DNA from: an uncultured Eubacterium sp.
GTDB lineage: Bacteria > Bacillota > Clostridia > Lachnospirales > Lachnospiraceae
Length of the DNA stretch: 64,000 nt
Assembly: GCA_934316845.1 (NCBI GenBank)
Contig: CAKRDZ010000010.1
Coordinates: 1-64,000 of the forward strand
Direction: 5' to 3'
The notes below the pieces were generated by a model. It was given only the letters and a program-made list of their open reading frames with translations, did no database searches and was not told the DNA's origin. This document shows, piece after piece, positions 16,650 through 25,158 of the stretch; positions within the stretch are counted from its first letter, which is position 1; every line of letters starts with the position of its first letter. The position numbers and the translations under genes are program-made.

Positions 16650-18560
16650 ATGAAGAAAATATTAGAAGAGACATACGATGCCGTCGTAGTTGGTGCAGGA
16701 CATGCCGGCTGCGAAGCTGCTCTTGCTCTGGCAAGACTTGGATTTAATACTGCGCTTTTTACCGTTAGTGTTGACAGCATCGCTATGATGCCATGCAATC
16801 CAAATGTTGGTGGATCGTCTAAAGGTCATCTTGTAAGAGAAGTGGATGCGCTTGGCGGGGAGATGGGTAAAAATATCGATGCAACATTTATACAAAGCAA
16901 GATGTTAAATAAATCAAAAGGCCCTGCCGTACATTCCCTGCGCGCCCAGGCCGACAAAAAGGAATACAGTAAAAGAATGCGTCACGTATTAGAAAAAATG
17001 GAAAATATTTCCATTAAACAGGCAGAAGTGACGAAACTCCTAGTAGAAGATAATAAAATAGTAGGCGTGAAAACATACACTGGTGCAATCATTCATTGTA
17101 ATGTCTGTGTATTATGTACGGGTACTTATCTGAAAGCAAGATGTATTACCGGGGAGATATCGACTTATACCGGGCCAAATGGGTTATCAGCTGCTAATCA
17201 TCTTTCGGATTCGCTGACGGCGCTTGGCATCAAAATTCGACGTTTTAAAACAGGTACTCCTGCAAGAATTGATGGAAATACCGTAGACTTTTCTAAAATG
17301 GAACCGCAGTATGGGGATGAAAAACTTGTACCATTTTCCTTTACCAACGATCCGGCAGACATCGAGAGAGAGCAGGTAAAATGTTACCTTACGTATACCA
17401 ATGAAAAGACACATGAAATTATCCGTGATAATTTGGATCGTTCTCCTCTTTACTCCGGTATGATTAAAAGCACCGGGCCAAGATATTGTCCTTCAATCGA
17501 AGATAAGGTCGTCCGTTTTTCTGATAAAAACAGACACCAGGTATTTATTGAACCGGAAGGATTGTATACTTCTGAAGTATACATTGGTGGTATGTCAAGT
17601 TCCATGCCGGAAGATGTGCAGTATGAAATGTATCGTTCTGTGAAAGGACTTGAAAATGCTAAGATTGTAAGAAATGCTTATGCCATTGAATATGACTGTA
17701 TTGATTCACTGGAATTGAAACCATCCCTGGAATGCAAAAAGGTAGAAGGACTTTTTAGTGCCGGACAGGCAAATGGAAGTTCCGGATATGAAGAAGCAGC
17801 AGCACAGGGAATCATCGCCGGTATCAATGCGGCGAGAAAATTGCAGAAAAAAGAACCAATTGTCTTGGATCGATCACAGGCATATATTGGAGTGTTGATT
17901 GATGACCTTGTAACAAAGGGTACAAATGAACCATATCGTATGATGACATCGAGAGCAGAGTATCGTTTGATACTTCGTCAGGATAATGCAGATCTGCGAT
18001 TGACTCCAATTGGATATGAAGTTGGTCTGATATCAAAGGAAAGATACGATGGTTTACTTCTAAAAGATGAATTGATACAAAAGGAAGTATATCGCATGGA
18101 ACATACTTCTGTCGGTAACACAGACAATGTGCAAGAACTTTTGAAACAGTATGGAAGTACACCATTGATTAGTGGAATCACCTTGGCTGAATTGATTCGT
18201 CGTCCGGAATTGAATTATGATAAAATTGAACCAATTGATAAAGAAAGAAAATCACTTCCTTATGACGTATGTGAACAGGTAAATATAAATATTAAATATG
18301 ACGGATATATTTCACGTCAGATGAAACAGGTAAAACAATTTAAAAAGATGGAACAAAAGAAGATTCCTGCGACTATTGATTATTCTAAGATTAATAGTTT
18401 AAGAATTGAAGCAGTACAAAAATTAACGGAGATCAGACCGGAGTCTGTAGGACAGGCGGCAAGAATATCTGGTGTATCTCCAGCAGACATATCAGTCTTA
18501 CTTGTTTATCTTGAAAATTATAATAGAAATGTTTCACGTGAAACATCGGAGGAAGAATAG
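16650..18560 (+). CDS. mnmG: tRNA uridine-5-carboxymethylaminomethyl modification enzyme MnmG
   Basis: A 636-aa FAD/NADH enzyme, the partner of MnmE. The FAD-binding motif is VVVGAGHAGCEAALALARLG, with family motifs NVGGSSKGHLVREVDALGG, TGTYL and GLFSAGQANGSSGYEEAAAQG. The C-terminal end, NVSRET, is encoded by a perfect parS sequence (18530-18545). The stop overlaps the GTG start of rsmG by one base. Confidence 0.97.
   Translation: MKKILEETYDAVVVGAGHAGCEAALALARLGFNTALFTVSVDSIAMMPCNPNVGGSSKGHLVREVDALGGEMGKNIDATFIQSKMLNKSKGPAVHSLRAQADKKEYSKRMRHVLEKMENISIKQAEVTKLLVEDNKIVGVKTYTGAIIHCNVCVLCTGTYLKARCITGEISTYTGPNGLSAANHLSDSLTALGIKIRRFKTGTPARIDGNTVDFSKMEPQYGDEKLVPFSFTNDPADIEREQVKCYLTYTNEKTHEIIRDNLDRSPLYSGMIKSTGPRYCPSIEDKVVRFSDKNRHQVFIEPEGLYTSEVYIGGMSSSMPEDVQYEMYRSVKGLENAKIVRNAYAIEYDCIDSLELKPSLECKKVEGLFSAGQANGSSGYEEAAAQGIIAGINAARKLQKKEPIVLDRSQAYIGVLIDDLVTKGTNEPYRMMTSRAEYRLILRQDNADLRLTPIGYEVGLISKERYDGLLLKDELIQKEVYRMEHTSVGNTDNVQELLKQYGSTPLISGITLAELIRRPELNYDKIEPIDKERKSLPYDVCEQVNINIKYDGYISRQMKQVKQFKKMEQKKIPATIDYSKINSLRIEAVQKLTEIRPESVGQAARISGVSPADISVLLVYLENYNRNVSRETSEEE
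18530..18545. other. parS: parS site 1 (inside mnmG)
   Basis: A perfect 16-bp ParB-binding palindrome TGTTTCACGTGAAACA, identical to the Firmicute consensus, embedded in the last codons of mnmG. Confidence 0.95.
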
Positions 18561-19261
18561 TGAAAATATCATTTAGTAAATATGGATTGCCGTTGGATGA
18601 AACGATGTGCAGTCAATTTGAAAGATATTATGAATTGCTCATTGAATGGAATCAACGTATGAATCTAACAACGATTACGGATCGAAAAGAAGTAATAGAA
18701 AAACATTTTATTGATTCTGTTCTTTTGCTCACAAAATACAAGAATGAAATATTTAACAATAAGACAATTATTGATGTGGGAACAGGAGCAGGATTTCCGG
18801 GCATCCCTCTTGCTATCATGCTGCCACATACAAAATTTACATTGATTGATTCACTGGAAAAGAGAATACATTTTCTTGAAAATGTGATAGGTGAATTAGA
18901 ATTAGAAAATGTGATATTGTATCATGGCAGAGCAGAAGACTATGGAAAAGATACATCATTTCGTGAACAATTTGATTATTGTGTTTCGAGAGCAGTTGCT
19001 CCTTTACCAATTTTGTTAGAATATTGTTCTCCTTTCATAAAAGTAGATGGAAGTTTATTATTGTACAAAAGTAAAAAAGCAGATCAAGAAATACAAGATT
19101 CACAACATGCTTTGGATGAATTGAATTGTAAGATTGGAGATATATGTACTTTATCCGAAAATGAAGATTACAAAAGATATATTGTTGAAATTCATAAGAT
19201 AAATAATACTCCTGCAAAATATCCTAGAAAAGCAGGAAAACCGAAAAAGAATCCACTATAG
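18560..19261 (+). CDS. rsmG: 16S rRNA (guanine-N7) methyltransferase RsmG
   Basis: A 233-aa SAM-dependent enzyme that methylates G527 of 16S rRNA. Motifs are NLTTITDRKEVIEKHFIDS, the SAM-binding VGTGAGFPGIPLAIM and CVSRAVAPLPILLEYC. It starts at GTG 18560, overlapping the mnmG stop (TAGTG). Loss of this gene is known to give low-level streptomycin resistance in other bacteria; here it looks intact. Confidence 0.96.
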   Translation: MKISFSKYGLPLDETMCSQFERYYELLIEWNQRMNLTTITDRKEVIEKHFIDSVLLLTKYKNEIFNNKTIIDVGTGAGFPGIPLAIMLPHTKFTLIDSLEKRIHFLENVIGELELENVILYHGRAEDYGKDTSFREQFDYCVSRAVAPLPILLEYCSPFIKVDGSLLLYKSKKADQEIQDSQHALDELNCKIGDICTLSENEDYKRYIVEIHKINNTPAKYPRKAGKPKKNPL

Positions 19262-19287
19262 AAAAATGTTTCACGTGAAACATTTTT
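19262..19287. other. parS: parS site 2 in a 26-bp palindrome, likely also a terminator
   Basis: A second perfect parS TGTTTCACGTGAAACA (19267-19282) is extended by five A/T pairs on each side into a perfect palindrome. It directly follows the rsmG stop and ends in a T-run, so its transcript could fold as an intrinsic terminator. It lies about 100 bp upstream of parA. Confidence 0.9.
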
Positions 19288-19390
19288 AAAAATATGCTAG
19301 TATTCTTAGTAAGAGAATGATATAATAGAAACATAGGGGTAAAAATATTAAAAATGAAACCCACTAAAAATAAATAAAGGTGAGAAAAAT

Positions 19391-20164
19391 ATGAGTCATA
19401 AAGTTATAGCTGTGGCTAACCAGAAAGGTGGAGTTGGAAAAACAACAACTACCATCAATTTATCTGCTGCATTAGCCGAAAAAGGAAAAAAAGTTTTAAT
19501 GATCGACCTGGATCCGCAGGGAAATGCATCCAGTGGACTTGGTGTAAATAAGGATGAGTTGGAACAAAGTATTTACCAGCTTATGATTGGTACGAATTCA
19601 TTTGATGAGTGTGTACAAAAAAATGTTCTGGAAAATCTTGATGTTTTGCCTGCAAACGTAAATCTTGCGGGTGTAGAAATTGAAACATTAGATATGGAAG
19701 ACAGAAACTATATTTTATCAAAAGAAATTGATAAGGTGAAAGATCAATACGATTACATATTAATAGACTGTCCACCATCATTGAACTCATTGACAATCAA
19801 CTCAATGACGACAGCAGATTCTGTACTGGTTCCGATTCAGTGTGAGTTTTATGCTTTGGAAGGATTAAGCCAGCTGATCTATACGATTGATCTGGTGAAA
19901 GATCGATTGAATCCAAATTTGAAAATGGATGGTGTTGTATTTACTATGTATGATGCCAGGACAAATTTGTCGCTGCAGGTTATTGAAAATGTTAGAGAAA
20001 ATTTAAATCAAAAGATTTATAATACGATTATTCCACGAAGCGTCAGATTGGCAGAGGCTCCAAGTTATGGACTTCCAATTAATATATATGATCGCAAGTC
20101 TACCGGAGCAAAAGCATATCGTGCTTTGGCAGAAGAAATTATAGAGGAAGGGGATGAAGAATAA
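19391..20164 (+). CDS. parA: Chromosome partitioning ATPase ParA (Soj)
   Basis: A 257-aa deviant Walker ATPase with KGGVGKTTTTINLSAALA, LMIDLDPQGNASSGLG and DYILIDCPPSLNSLT. It works with ParB on parS in origin segregation and, as Soj, can regulate DnaA. A TATAAT at 19321-19326 may be its -10. The stop overlaps the parB start (TAATG). Confidence 0.97.
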   Translation: MSHKVIAVANQKGGVGKTTTTINLSAALAEKGKKVLMIDLDPQGNASSGLGVNKDELEQSIYQLMIGTNSFDECVQKNVLENLDVLPANVNLAGVEIETLDMEDRNYILSKEIDKVKDQYDYILIDCPPSLNSLTINSMTTADSVLVPIQCEFYALEGLSQLIYTIDLVKDRLNPNLKMDGVVFTMYDARTNLSLQVIENVRENLNQKIYNTIIPRSVRLAEAPSYGLPINIYDRKSTGAKAYRALAEEIIEEGDEE

Positions 20165-21036
20165 TGGCAGCAAAAAAAGGAGGATTGGGAAAAGGGTTAG
20201 ATACTCTTATTCCGCCAAAAGGAAAGACGACAGAGAAAGACGAAAAAATAGAAATTAAGAAAATTGAAGAATATGTAGATATCAATAAGGTAGAGCCGAA
20301 TAAAGATCAGCCGAGAAAATCTTTTAATGAAGATTCCTTGATCGAGTTGTCGGAATCTATTAAGCAGCATGGAATTGTCCAGCCACTGGTAGTTGCAAAG
20401 AAAGATGACTATTTTGAAATTATTGCCGGTGAGAGAAGATGGCGTGCTGCAAAAAAAGCAGGATTGAAAGAAGTGCCTGTTGTAGTAAAAGATTATTCCC
20501 CACAGGAGATTATGGAAATTGCGTTGATCGAAAATATTCAGCGTGAAGACCTGAATCCGGTAGAAGAAGCAATGGCTTATCAGAGACTAATTAAGGAATA
20601 TGATCTGAAACAGGATGAAGTAGCAGAACGAGTATCTAAAAGTCGTACTGCAATTACAAACTCTATCCGCCTGCTTAAATTGGATGAGAGAGTGCAAAAT
20701 ATGTTAATTCAGGAATCCATATCAAGTGGACATGCCAGAGCACTTCTTGCCGTGAAGGATGGCGATGAGCAGTATAATCTTGCCATGAAGATTTTTGATG
20801 AAAAATTGAGTGTGCGTGAGACAGAAAAGTTGATTAAGTCTCTTGGAAAAGAAAAAGCAAAGCCAAAGAAAAAGGAATTGAAGAATGATTTTGTGTACCG
20901 TGATCTGGAGGAAAAACTGAAAACAGTTACCGGTACAAAAGTTATGATTAACCGGAAAACGGAAAAGAGCGGAAAGATTGAGATAGAGTATTACAATCAG
21001 GAAGATCTGGAAAAAATTATTGGATTTTTTAAATAG
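20164..21036 (+). CDS. parB: Chromosome partitioning protein ParB (Spo0J)
   Basis: A 290-aa CTP-dependent sliding clamp. The N-terminal KKGGLGKGLDTLIP is the ParA-stimulating type, followed by the NTPase segment with IIAGERRWRAAKKAGL and LIENIQREDLNPVEEA. The helix-turn-helix DEVAERVSKSRTAITNSIRL recognises parS, and the C-terminal domain mediates dimerisation. Two cognate parS sites lie within 2 kb upstream. Confidence 0.97.
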   Translation: MAAKKGGLGKGLDTLIPPKGKTTEKDEKIEIKKIEEYVDINKVEPNKDQPRKSFNEDSLIELSESIKQHGIVQPLVVAKKDDYFEIIAGERRWRAAKKAGLKEVPVVVKDYSPQEIMEIALIENIQREDLNPVEEAMAYQRLIKEYDLKQDEVAERVSKSRTAITNSIRLLKLDERVQNMLIQESISSGHARALLAVKDGDEQYNLAMKIFDEKLSVRETEKLIKSLGKEKAKPKKKELKNDFVYRDLEEKLKTVTGTKVMINRKTEKSGKIEIEYYNQEDLEKIIGFFK

Positions 21037-21063
21037 AACAAATGTTTGTATAGGAGGATAAAG

Positions 21064-21561
21064 ATGTTTCATTTTAGTGATTACGGCATTGAGTCAGATA
21101 TGATGATAATTGGAATTGCTACGGTATTAGTCGTACTTCTTGTATTGGTGATCGTGGCACTTTCTAAAATAGGAAAATTGAAAAAACAGTATAATATGTT
21201 TATGGATGGGAAAGATGGTAAAAGTCTGGAAGAAACATTTCAGAAGAAATTTGAAAATATGGATATGATCAACGAAGAGTTGAAAAAAATCCAGGGACAT
21301 CTGGAACGGATTGATGAAAATCTTCTGAAGACATACCAGAAGGTGGCTATCGTCAAATACGATGCTTTCAAAGAAATAGGTGGTACATTAAGTTTTGTCC
21401 TTGTTCTGCTTACAAAGGATAACGATGGATTGATCTTAAATTCCATGCATTCCAATAGTGAGGGATGTTATACTTACATTAAGGAAGTTAAGAGCGGCGA
21501 AGTGTTTGTGGCTCTGTCAGAAGAAGAAAGACAGGCTTTGGAACAGGCGAAAGAATCATAA
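21064..21561 (+). CDS. DUF4446 family membrane-anchored protein
   Basis: A 165-aa protein. One N-terminal transmembrane helix (IIGIATVLVVLLVLVIVALS) is followed by a short coiled coil (MDMINEELKKIQGHLERIDENL) and a globular domain (KYDAFKEIGGTLSFVLVLLT, SMHSNSEGCYTYIKEV). This family regularly follows parB in Clostridia; function unknown, and a role in segregation or the cell envelope is only guilt by association. The start at 21064 has AGGAGG upstream. Confidence 0.85.
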   Translation: MFHFSDYGIESDMMIIGIATVLVVLLVLVIVALSKIGKLKKQYNMFMDGKDGKSLEETFQKKFENMDMINEELKKIQGHLERIDENLLKTYQKVAIVKYDAFKEIGGTLSFVLVLLTKDNDGLILNSMHSNSEGCYTYIKEVKSGEVFVALSEEERQALEQAKES

Positions 21562-21579
21562 GGAGTTTTATAAAGACTG

Positions 21580-21619
21580 TAACAATTCAGGGCTATTTAC
21601 CAGTGGTTCTGGATTGTTA
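21580..21619. repeat. Imperfect inverted repeat downstream of DUF4446 gene
   Basis: TAACAATTCAG (21580-21590) and CTGGATTGTTA (21609-21619) form a stem with one G-T pair. The 14-mer AACAATTCAGGGCT recurs at 32574-32587 beside another terminator. It may be a terminator remnant or a small dispersed repeat. Confidence 0.4.
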
Positions 21620-21688
21620 TCAGCAATAAAAGCGAAAAAAAAAGCCCTTACCCAGCAGTTGCAGGTCTGCCAAACAAGGACTCGGGAG

Positions 21689-21761
21689 TACGCCTTTGGG
21701 GGTTCGAACCCCAGACACCCTGATTAAGAGTCAGGTGCTCTACCAACTGAGCTAAAGGCGC
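21689..21761 (-). tRNA. tRNA-Lys(CUU)
   Basis: A 73-nt tRNA on the minus strand. The acceptor GCGCCTT pairs with AAGGCGT, the D-arm is GCTCAGTTGGTAGAGC, the anticodon loop CTCTTAA contains CTT, and the T-arm is TGGGG TTCGAAC CCCCA. The discriminator is A and CCA is not encoded. Confidence 0.93.
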
Positions 21762-21780
21762 TTATCTAATCGCAAAAACT

Positions 21781-21809
21781 ATTATATAACATTTGTAACA
21801 AAAAAGCAA
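21781..21809 (-). promoter_or_regulatory. Promoter for tRNA-Lys
   Basis: TTGCTT (21804-21809) and TATAAT (21781-21786) on the minus strand are spaced by 17 bp, about 20 bp upstream of the tRNA. Confidence 0.7.
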
Positions 21810-21849
21810 GTCTTTATTTAAAAAAAATTAAAAAAAGGAAATAAAATAT

Positions 21850-23055
21850 ATGAGTAGAAATCGGAAAACATATCGAAAAATAAAAGAAATAGTAAAGGGA
21901 ATATTAGCCAATATGGGATCTGTCATTTTGATTCTTGCTTTATGCACCACGGTGATAGCAATTATATTAAACTGGCAGTCTGTAATGAACGAGCTGCAGA
22001 GGTTTATAAAAGTAATCATGCCATTTATCTTTGGACTGGTGCTGGCATTTTTGATCAATCCGCTCGTTGAAAGTATACGAAAGATACTTGATAATGTATT
22101 TTTCAAGACAAAGCATAAGAAGGGATGTAAATATACCAGTGTAGCTGTTGCATATGTAATTCTTCTTGGTCTGATAGCAATTACAATGGTTTATATCGTA
22201 CCACAGATTTCGCAGAGTATAAAAGAACTTACAAAATCACTGGGATATGGATATAATTATATCATTCAAAATACCGGAAAATTACAGGAAAAATATCCAT
22301 TTTTGCCTATGAATGATATTAAAGAGATTATAGAAAAAGTAGTTCCACAAAATATATTTAATTACGGAACCGGAATGGCAAAATTTATATTCCCGTATAT
22401 TTATAATTTGTCGGCTTCCTTTATCTCCGGGTTTATCAATATTATATTTGCTATTGTAATATCGGTATATATTATATTGGATAAAGAAAAAATTGTAAAA
22501 GAATTACGTCGGTTTATCTATACATTTGCGACAAAAGAGAGAGCACCGTTTATCTGGAATACATTTTGTGAGTGCAATCATATATTTAATGGATTTCTAT
22601 TTGGTAAAAGTGTAGATTCCCTCATTATCGGGATTCTTTCCCTGATTGCAATGAGTATTCTGAGACTGCCATACGGCTTACTTCTTAGTGTTATTGTAGG
22701 TGTGACAAATATGATTCCGTATTTTGGACCTATTATGGGTGCTATTCCGGGTGTAATTATATATCTTGTAATAGAACCGAAATATGCGATTATTTATGTC
22801 ATTATGATACTCGTATTGCAGCAGTTTGACGGGCTTTATCTGGGACCGAAAATACTCGGAGATCTTACGGGAATCAAGCCGCTTTGGGTTATTTTTGGTA
22901 TTACAGTAGGCGGTGCTTACTTTGGTGTACTCGGAATGTTTCTCGGTGTACCGGTAGTTGCAGTAATAATGCATATAATAAATGTGTTTATGGAAGCAAA
23001 AATGAAAAAAAAGATGCTAAAAGAAATACAAATTAGAAGAGATAATAAAGAATAA
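21850..23055 (+). CDS. AI-2E family transporter (YdiK/YtvI-type permease)
   Basis: A 401-aa polytopic membrane protein with about seven to eight helices. N-terminal hydrophobic pairs (VILILALCTTVIAIILNW; VIMPFIFGLVLAFLINPLV) are followed by the family motif GVTNMIPYFGPIMGAIPGVI and the C-terminal GLYLGPKILGDLTGIKPLWV. The family is named after an E. coli exporter proposed to release AI-2, but members also act as sodium/proton antiporters, so the substrate is unknown. The ribosome site is AAAGGAAAT. Confidence 0.88.
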   Translation: MSRNRKTYRKIKEIVKGILANMGSVILILALCTTVIAIILNWQSVMNELQRFIKVIMPFIFGLVLAFLINPLVESIRKILDNVFFKTKHKKGCKYTSVAVAYVILLGLIAITMVYIVPQISQSIKELTKSLGYGYNYIIQNTGKLQEKYPFLPMNDIKEIIEKVVPQNIFNYGTGMAKFIFPYIYNLSASFISGFINIIFAIVISVYIILDKEKIVKELRRFIYTFATKERAPFIWNTFCECNHIFNGFLFGKSVDSLIIGILSLIAMSILRLPYGLLLSVIVGVTNMIPYFGPIMGAIPGVIIYLVIEPKYAIIYVIMILVLQQFDGLYLGPKILGDLTGIKPLWVIFGITVGGAYFGVLGMFLGVPVVAVIMHIINVFMEAKMKKKMLKEIQIRRDNKE

Positions 23056-23056
23056 A

Positions 23057-23170
23057 TTATTTTAGCAGTTTCATAACATAATATACAGAATCTACGATAC
23101 AATCAATACGTTTTTTTAAGCAAGGCTTTTTTAGAAAAAAACGACGAAGGCAATTTTGAAATGAATTCAT
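23057..23170 (-). CDS. Possible small basic protein (37 aa)
   Basis: A clean short ORF beginning MNSFQNCLRRFFLKKPCLK and ending YYVMKLLK, with GAGG 6 bases upstream. It has four Lys/Arg pairs, three cysteines and an amphipathic C-terminus. It fills the gap between convergent genes and abuts the permease stop. Real expression is uncertain. Confidence 0.3.
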   Translation of the reverse strand: MNSFQNCLRRFFLKKPCLKKRIDCIVDSVYYVMKLLK

Positions 23171-23222
23171 GATAACCTCAGGTAATGTTTTTACTCTAAT
23201 ATATGCCTTGCTTTTTTATAGG

Positions 23223-23861
23223 TTACCGGTATGCGACAAGACGATGGATCGGCATACCTTTCTGTGAAAATTTTTCTTCATACTCCGTCATGACATTTCC
23301 CTCTGCAAATTCGCTGTGATGAAGATCGTAGGTAACGTCCTTTAATTTCCAGGGATCTGTTTCCGAGATTGTCTCTACAGAATAGTCAAACAATGGCCGG
23401 TTGTCCGTCTTAAAGCAAATGACTCCCTCCGGCTGAAGCACTTCATTATAAAGTGATAAAAAGATCGGAGAGGTCAGGCGGCGTTTCGCGTGACGTTCCT
23501 TTGGCCATGGATCTGAAAAGTTAAGGTAAATTCTGTCAATTTCAGAGAATTCAAAAACATCTGTAAGATCTTTGGCATCCATACGGATAAAATAAAGATT
23601 GGACAATTCCGTCTGCTGTCTTTTTTCTATGGCACGATAAAGAACGCTGGAATAAAGTTCAATACCGATATAGTTGATAGATGGATTTTCTGCGGCAAGC
23701 GTATGGATAAATTTTCCTTTTCCCATACCAATTTCAATATGGATCGGATTATCATTTCCAAAAAATGTATTCCATTTTCCTTTATATTCTTCCGGTGTCT
23801 GTATGACAAATTCACTCGATGCGATAAATTCTTCTGCACCTTTGATATTACGAAGTCTCAT
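23223..23861 (-). CDS. trmB: tRNA (guanine-N7-)-methyltransferase
   Basis: A 212-aa SAM-dependent enzyme that forms m7G46 in tRNA. Motifs are HIEIGMGKGKFIHTLA (SAM loop), GIELYSSVLYRAIEK, LNFSDPWPKERHAKRRLTSP (the catalytic DPWPK) and FKTDNRPLFDYS. The start at 23861 has GGAGG 7 bases upstream; the open frame continues upstream to 24122 but without support. It is divergent from the HD-GYP gene. Confidence 0.95.
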   Translation of the reverse strand: MRLRNIKGAEEFIASSEFVIQTPEEYKGKWNTFFGNDNPIHIEIGMGKGKFIHTLAAENPSINYIGIELYSSVLYRAIEKRQQTELSNLYFIRMDAKDLTDVFEFSEIDRIYLNFSDPWPKERHAKRRLTSPIFLSLYNEVLQPEGVICFKTDNRPLFDYSVETISETDPWKLKDVTYDLHHSEFAEGNVMTEYEEKFSQKGMPIHRLVAYR

Positions 23862-24032
23862 AATTGTCCTCCAAAGTTTAATATTCGCAAATATTATAGC
23901 ATGCTTCATTATAACATATCTCATAATTTTTTTGAAGAAAATATTATAAATTTGCAAGTAACTATTGGAAAATGTGGAAAAATCGTGTATGATTATAAAT
24001 AGGCAATAAAATAAATGTAAAGAAGGAACGAG

Positions 24033-25118
24033 ATGGAAGAAAAGAAAATAGTTCTTGTGTCTGTGAGTGATCTTGTACCTGGAATGATTGTTGCCAGGGA
24101 TGTATACACGAGAAATAACCAATTGTTAATACCAGCAGATACAGAGATAACAGAATCAATTATTGCACGGATGACATTTTTTGGGGTAATGAGTATCCGG
24201 GTTTATTTAGATGAATTAAAACAGAATATAGAAGAGGACGAAGAAGATTTTATGACACAGCAGGAAAAAGAGGATTTTGCTGCTTTCAAGGAAAATTATG
24301 AATTGACGATGAATCATGTGTCAGAAAATTTGAATTCTCTTCTAAAGACCGGAAATGAGATTAACAGTGACCAATTGGTGGAAGATGTGGATAAGTTATT
24401 GTTTCAATCCAAAAGCCGGTATGAAATTATCAATATGGTACATAATATACGTACTTTTGATGATGAAACATACCGCCATTCACTGAATGTGGCGATGATC
24501 AACAGTGTCTTTGCCGGGTGGCTTGGCATGAGCGAGTACGAAAGAAAGCAGCTGACGTTGTGCGGTCTTTTACATGATGTCGGTAAATTACTTATATCGA
24601 AAGACATTCTTCGAAAACCGGGACGGCTGACAGAGGAAGAATATGAGCAGATCAAAAAGCATCCATTGCTTGGATATGAGAAAATGAAAGATAAAAAACT
24701 TCCCGAATCTGTCAAACGAGTGATTCTGCTTCATCATGAAAGAGCAGATGGAAGCGGGTATCCATATGGATTTCGTTTGAAAGAAATCGATCCTTATGCA
24801 GCAATTACAGCAATTGCAGATGTATATGATGCCATGACGTCAAACCGGGTATATCGTCACGGAATGAGTCCGTTCGATGTAATAGAGATATTTGAAAAAG
24901 AAGGAAGAAAGCAGTTTAACCCGATGTTTCTTGTGCCTATTTTAAATAATCTGACAAATACATACCTGCAGCATTACGTCAAATTGAGCAATGGAGAAAA
25001 GGGAAAAATTGTATTGATCAATAAAAGTGAGTTGTCACGGCCAATGATCGCATTGGATAATAATAAGTTCATCGATCTTTCCAAAGAACGCGACATAAAA
25101 ATAACACGGGTTCGCTAG
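24033..25118 (+). CDS. HD-GYP domain protein, probable c-di-GMP phosphodiesterase
   Basis: A 361-aa soluble protein. The N-terminal part (VSVSDLVPGMIVARDVYTRN) is like the segment commonly preceding HD-GYP domains, followed by an acidic helical linker. The HD-GYP domain has the metal motif HDVGKLLIS and HHERADGSGYPYG with the full GYP signature, then AITAIADVYDAMTSNRVY. These residues are those needed for hydrolysing cyclic di-GMP. No sensor or transmembrane segment is present. AGAAGGAACGAG precedes the start. Confidence 0.92.
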   Translation: MEEKKIVLVSVSDLVPGMIVARDVYTRNNQLLIPADTEITESIIARMTFFGVMSIRVYLDELKQNIEEDEEDFMTQQEKEDFAAFKENYELTMNHVSENLNSLLKTGNEINSDQLVEDVDKLLFQSKSRYEIINMVHNIRTFDDETYRHSLNVAMINSVFAGWLGMSEYERKQLTLCGLLHDVGKLLISKDILRKPGRLTEEEYEQIKKHPLLGYEKMKDKKLPESVKRVILLHHERADGSGYPYGFRLKEIDPYAAITAIADVYDAMTSNRVYRHGMSPFDVIEIFEKEGRKQFNPMFLVPILNNLTNTYLQHYVKLSNGEKGKIVLINKSELSRPMIALDNNKFIDLSKERDIKITRVR

Positions 25119-25158
25119 ATAATGAAAAAAGCAAAGCAAGAAAGAAAGGATAGGAAAA

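Noticed and set aside
23862..24122. 87-residue N-terminal extension of TrmB
   Set aside because: It overlaps the divergent HD-GYP gene and promoter; the start at 23861 has a good ribosome site.
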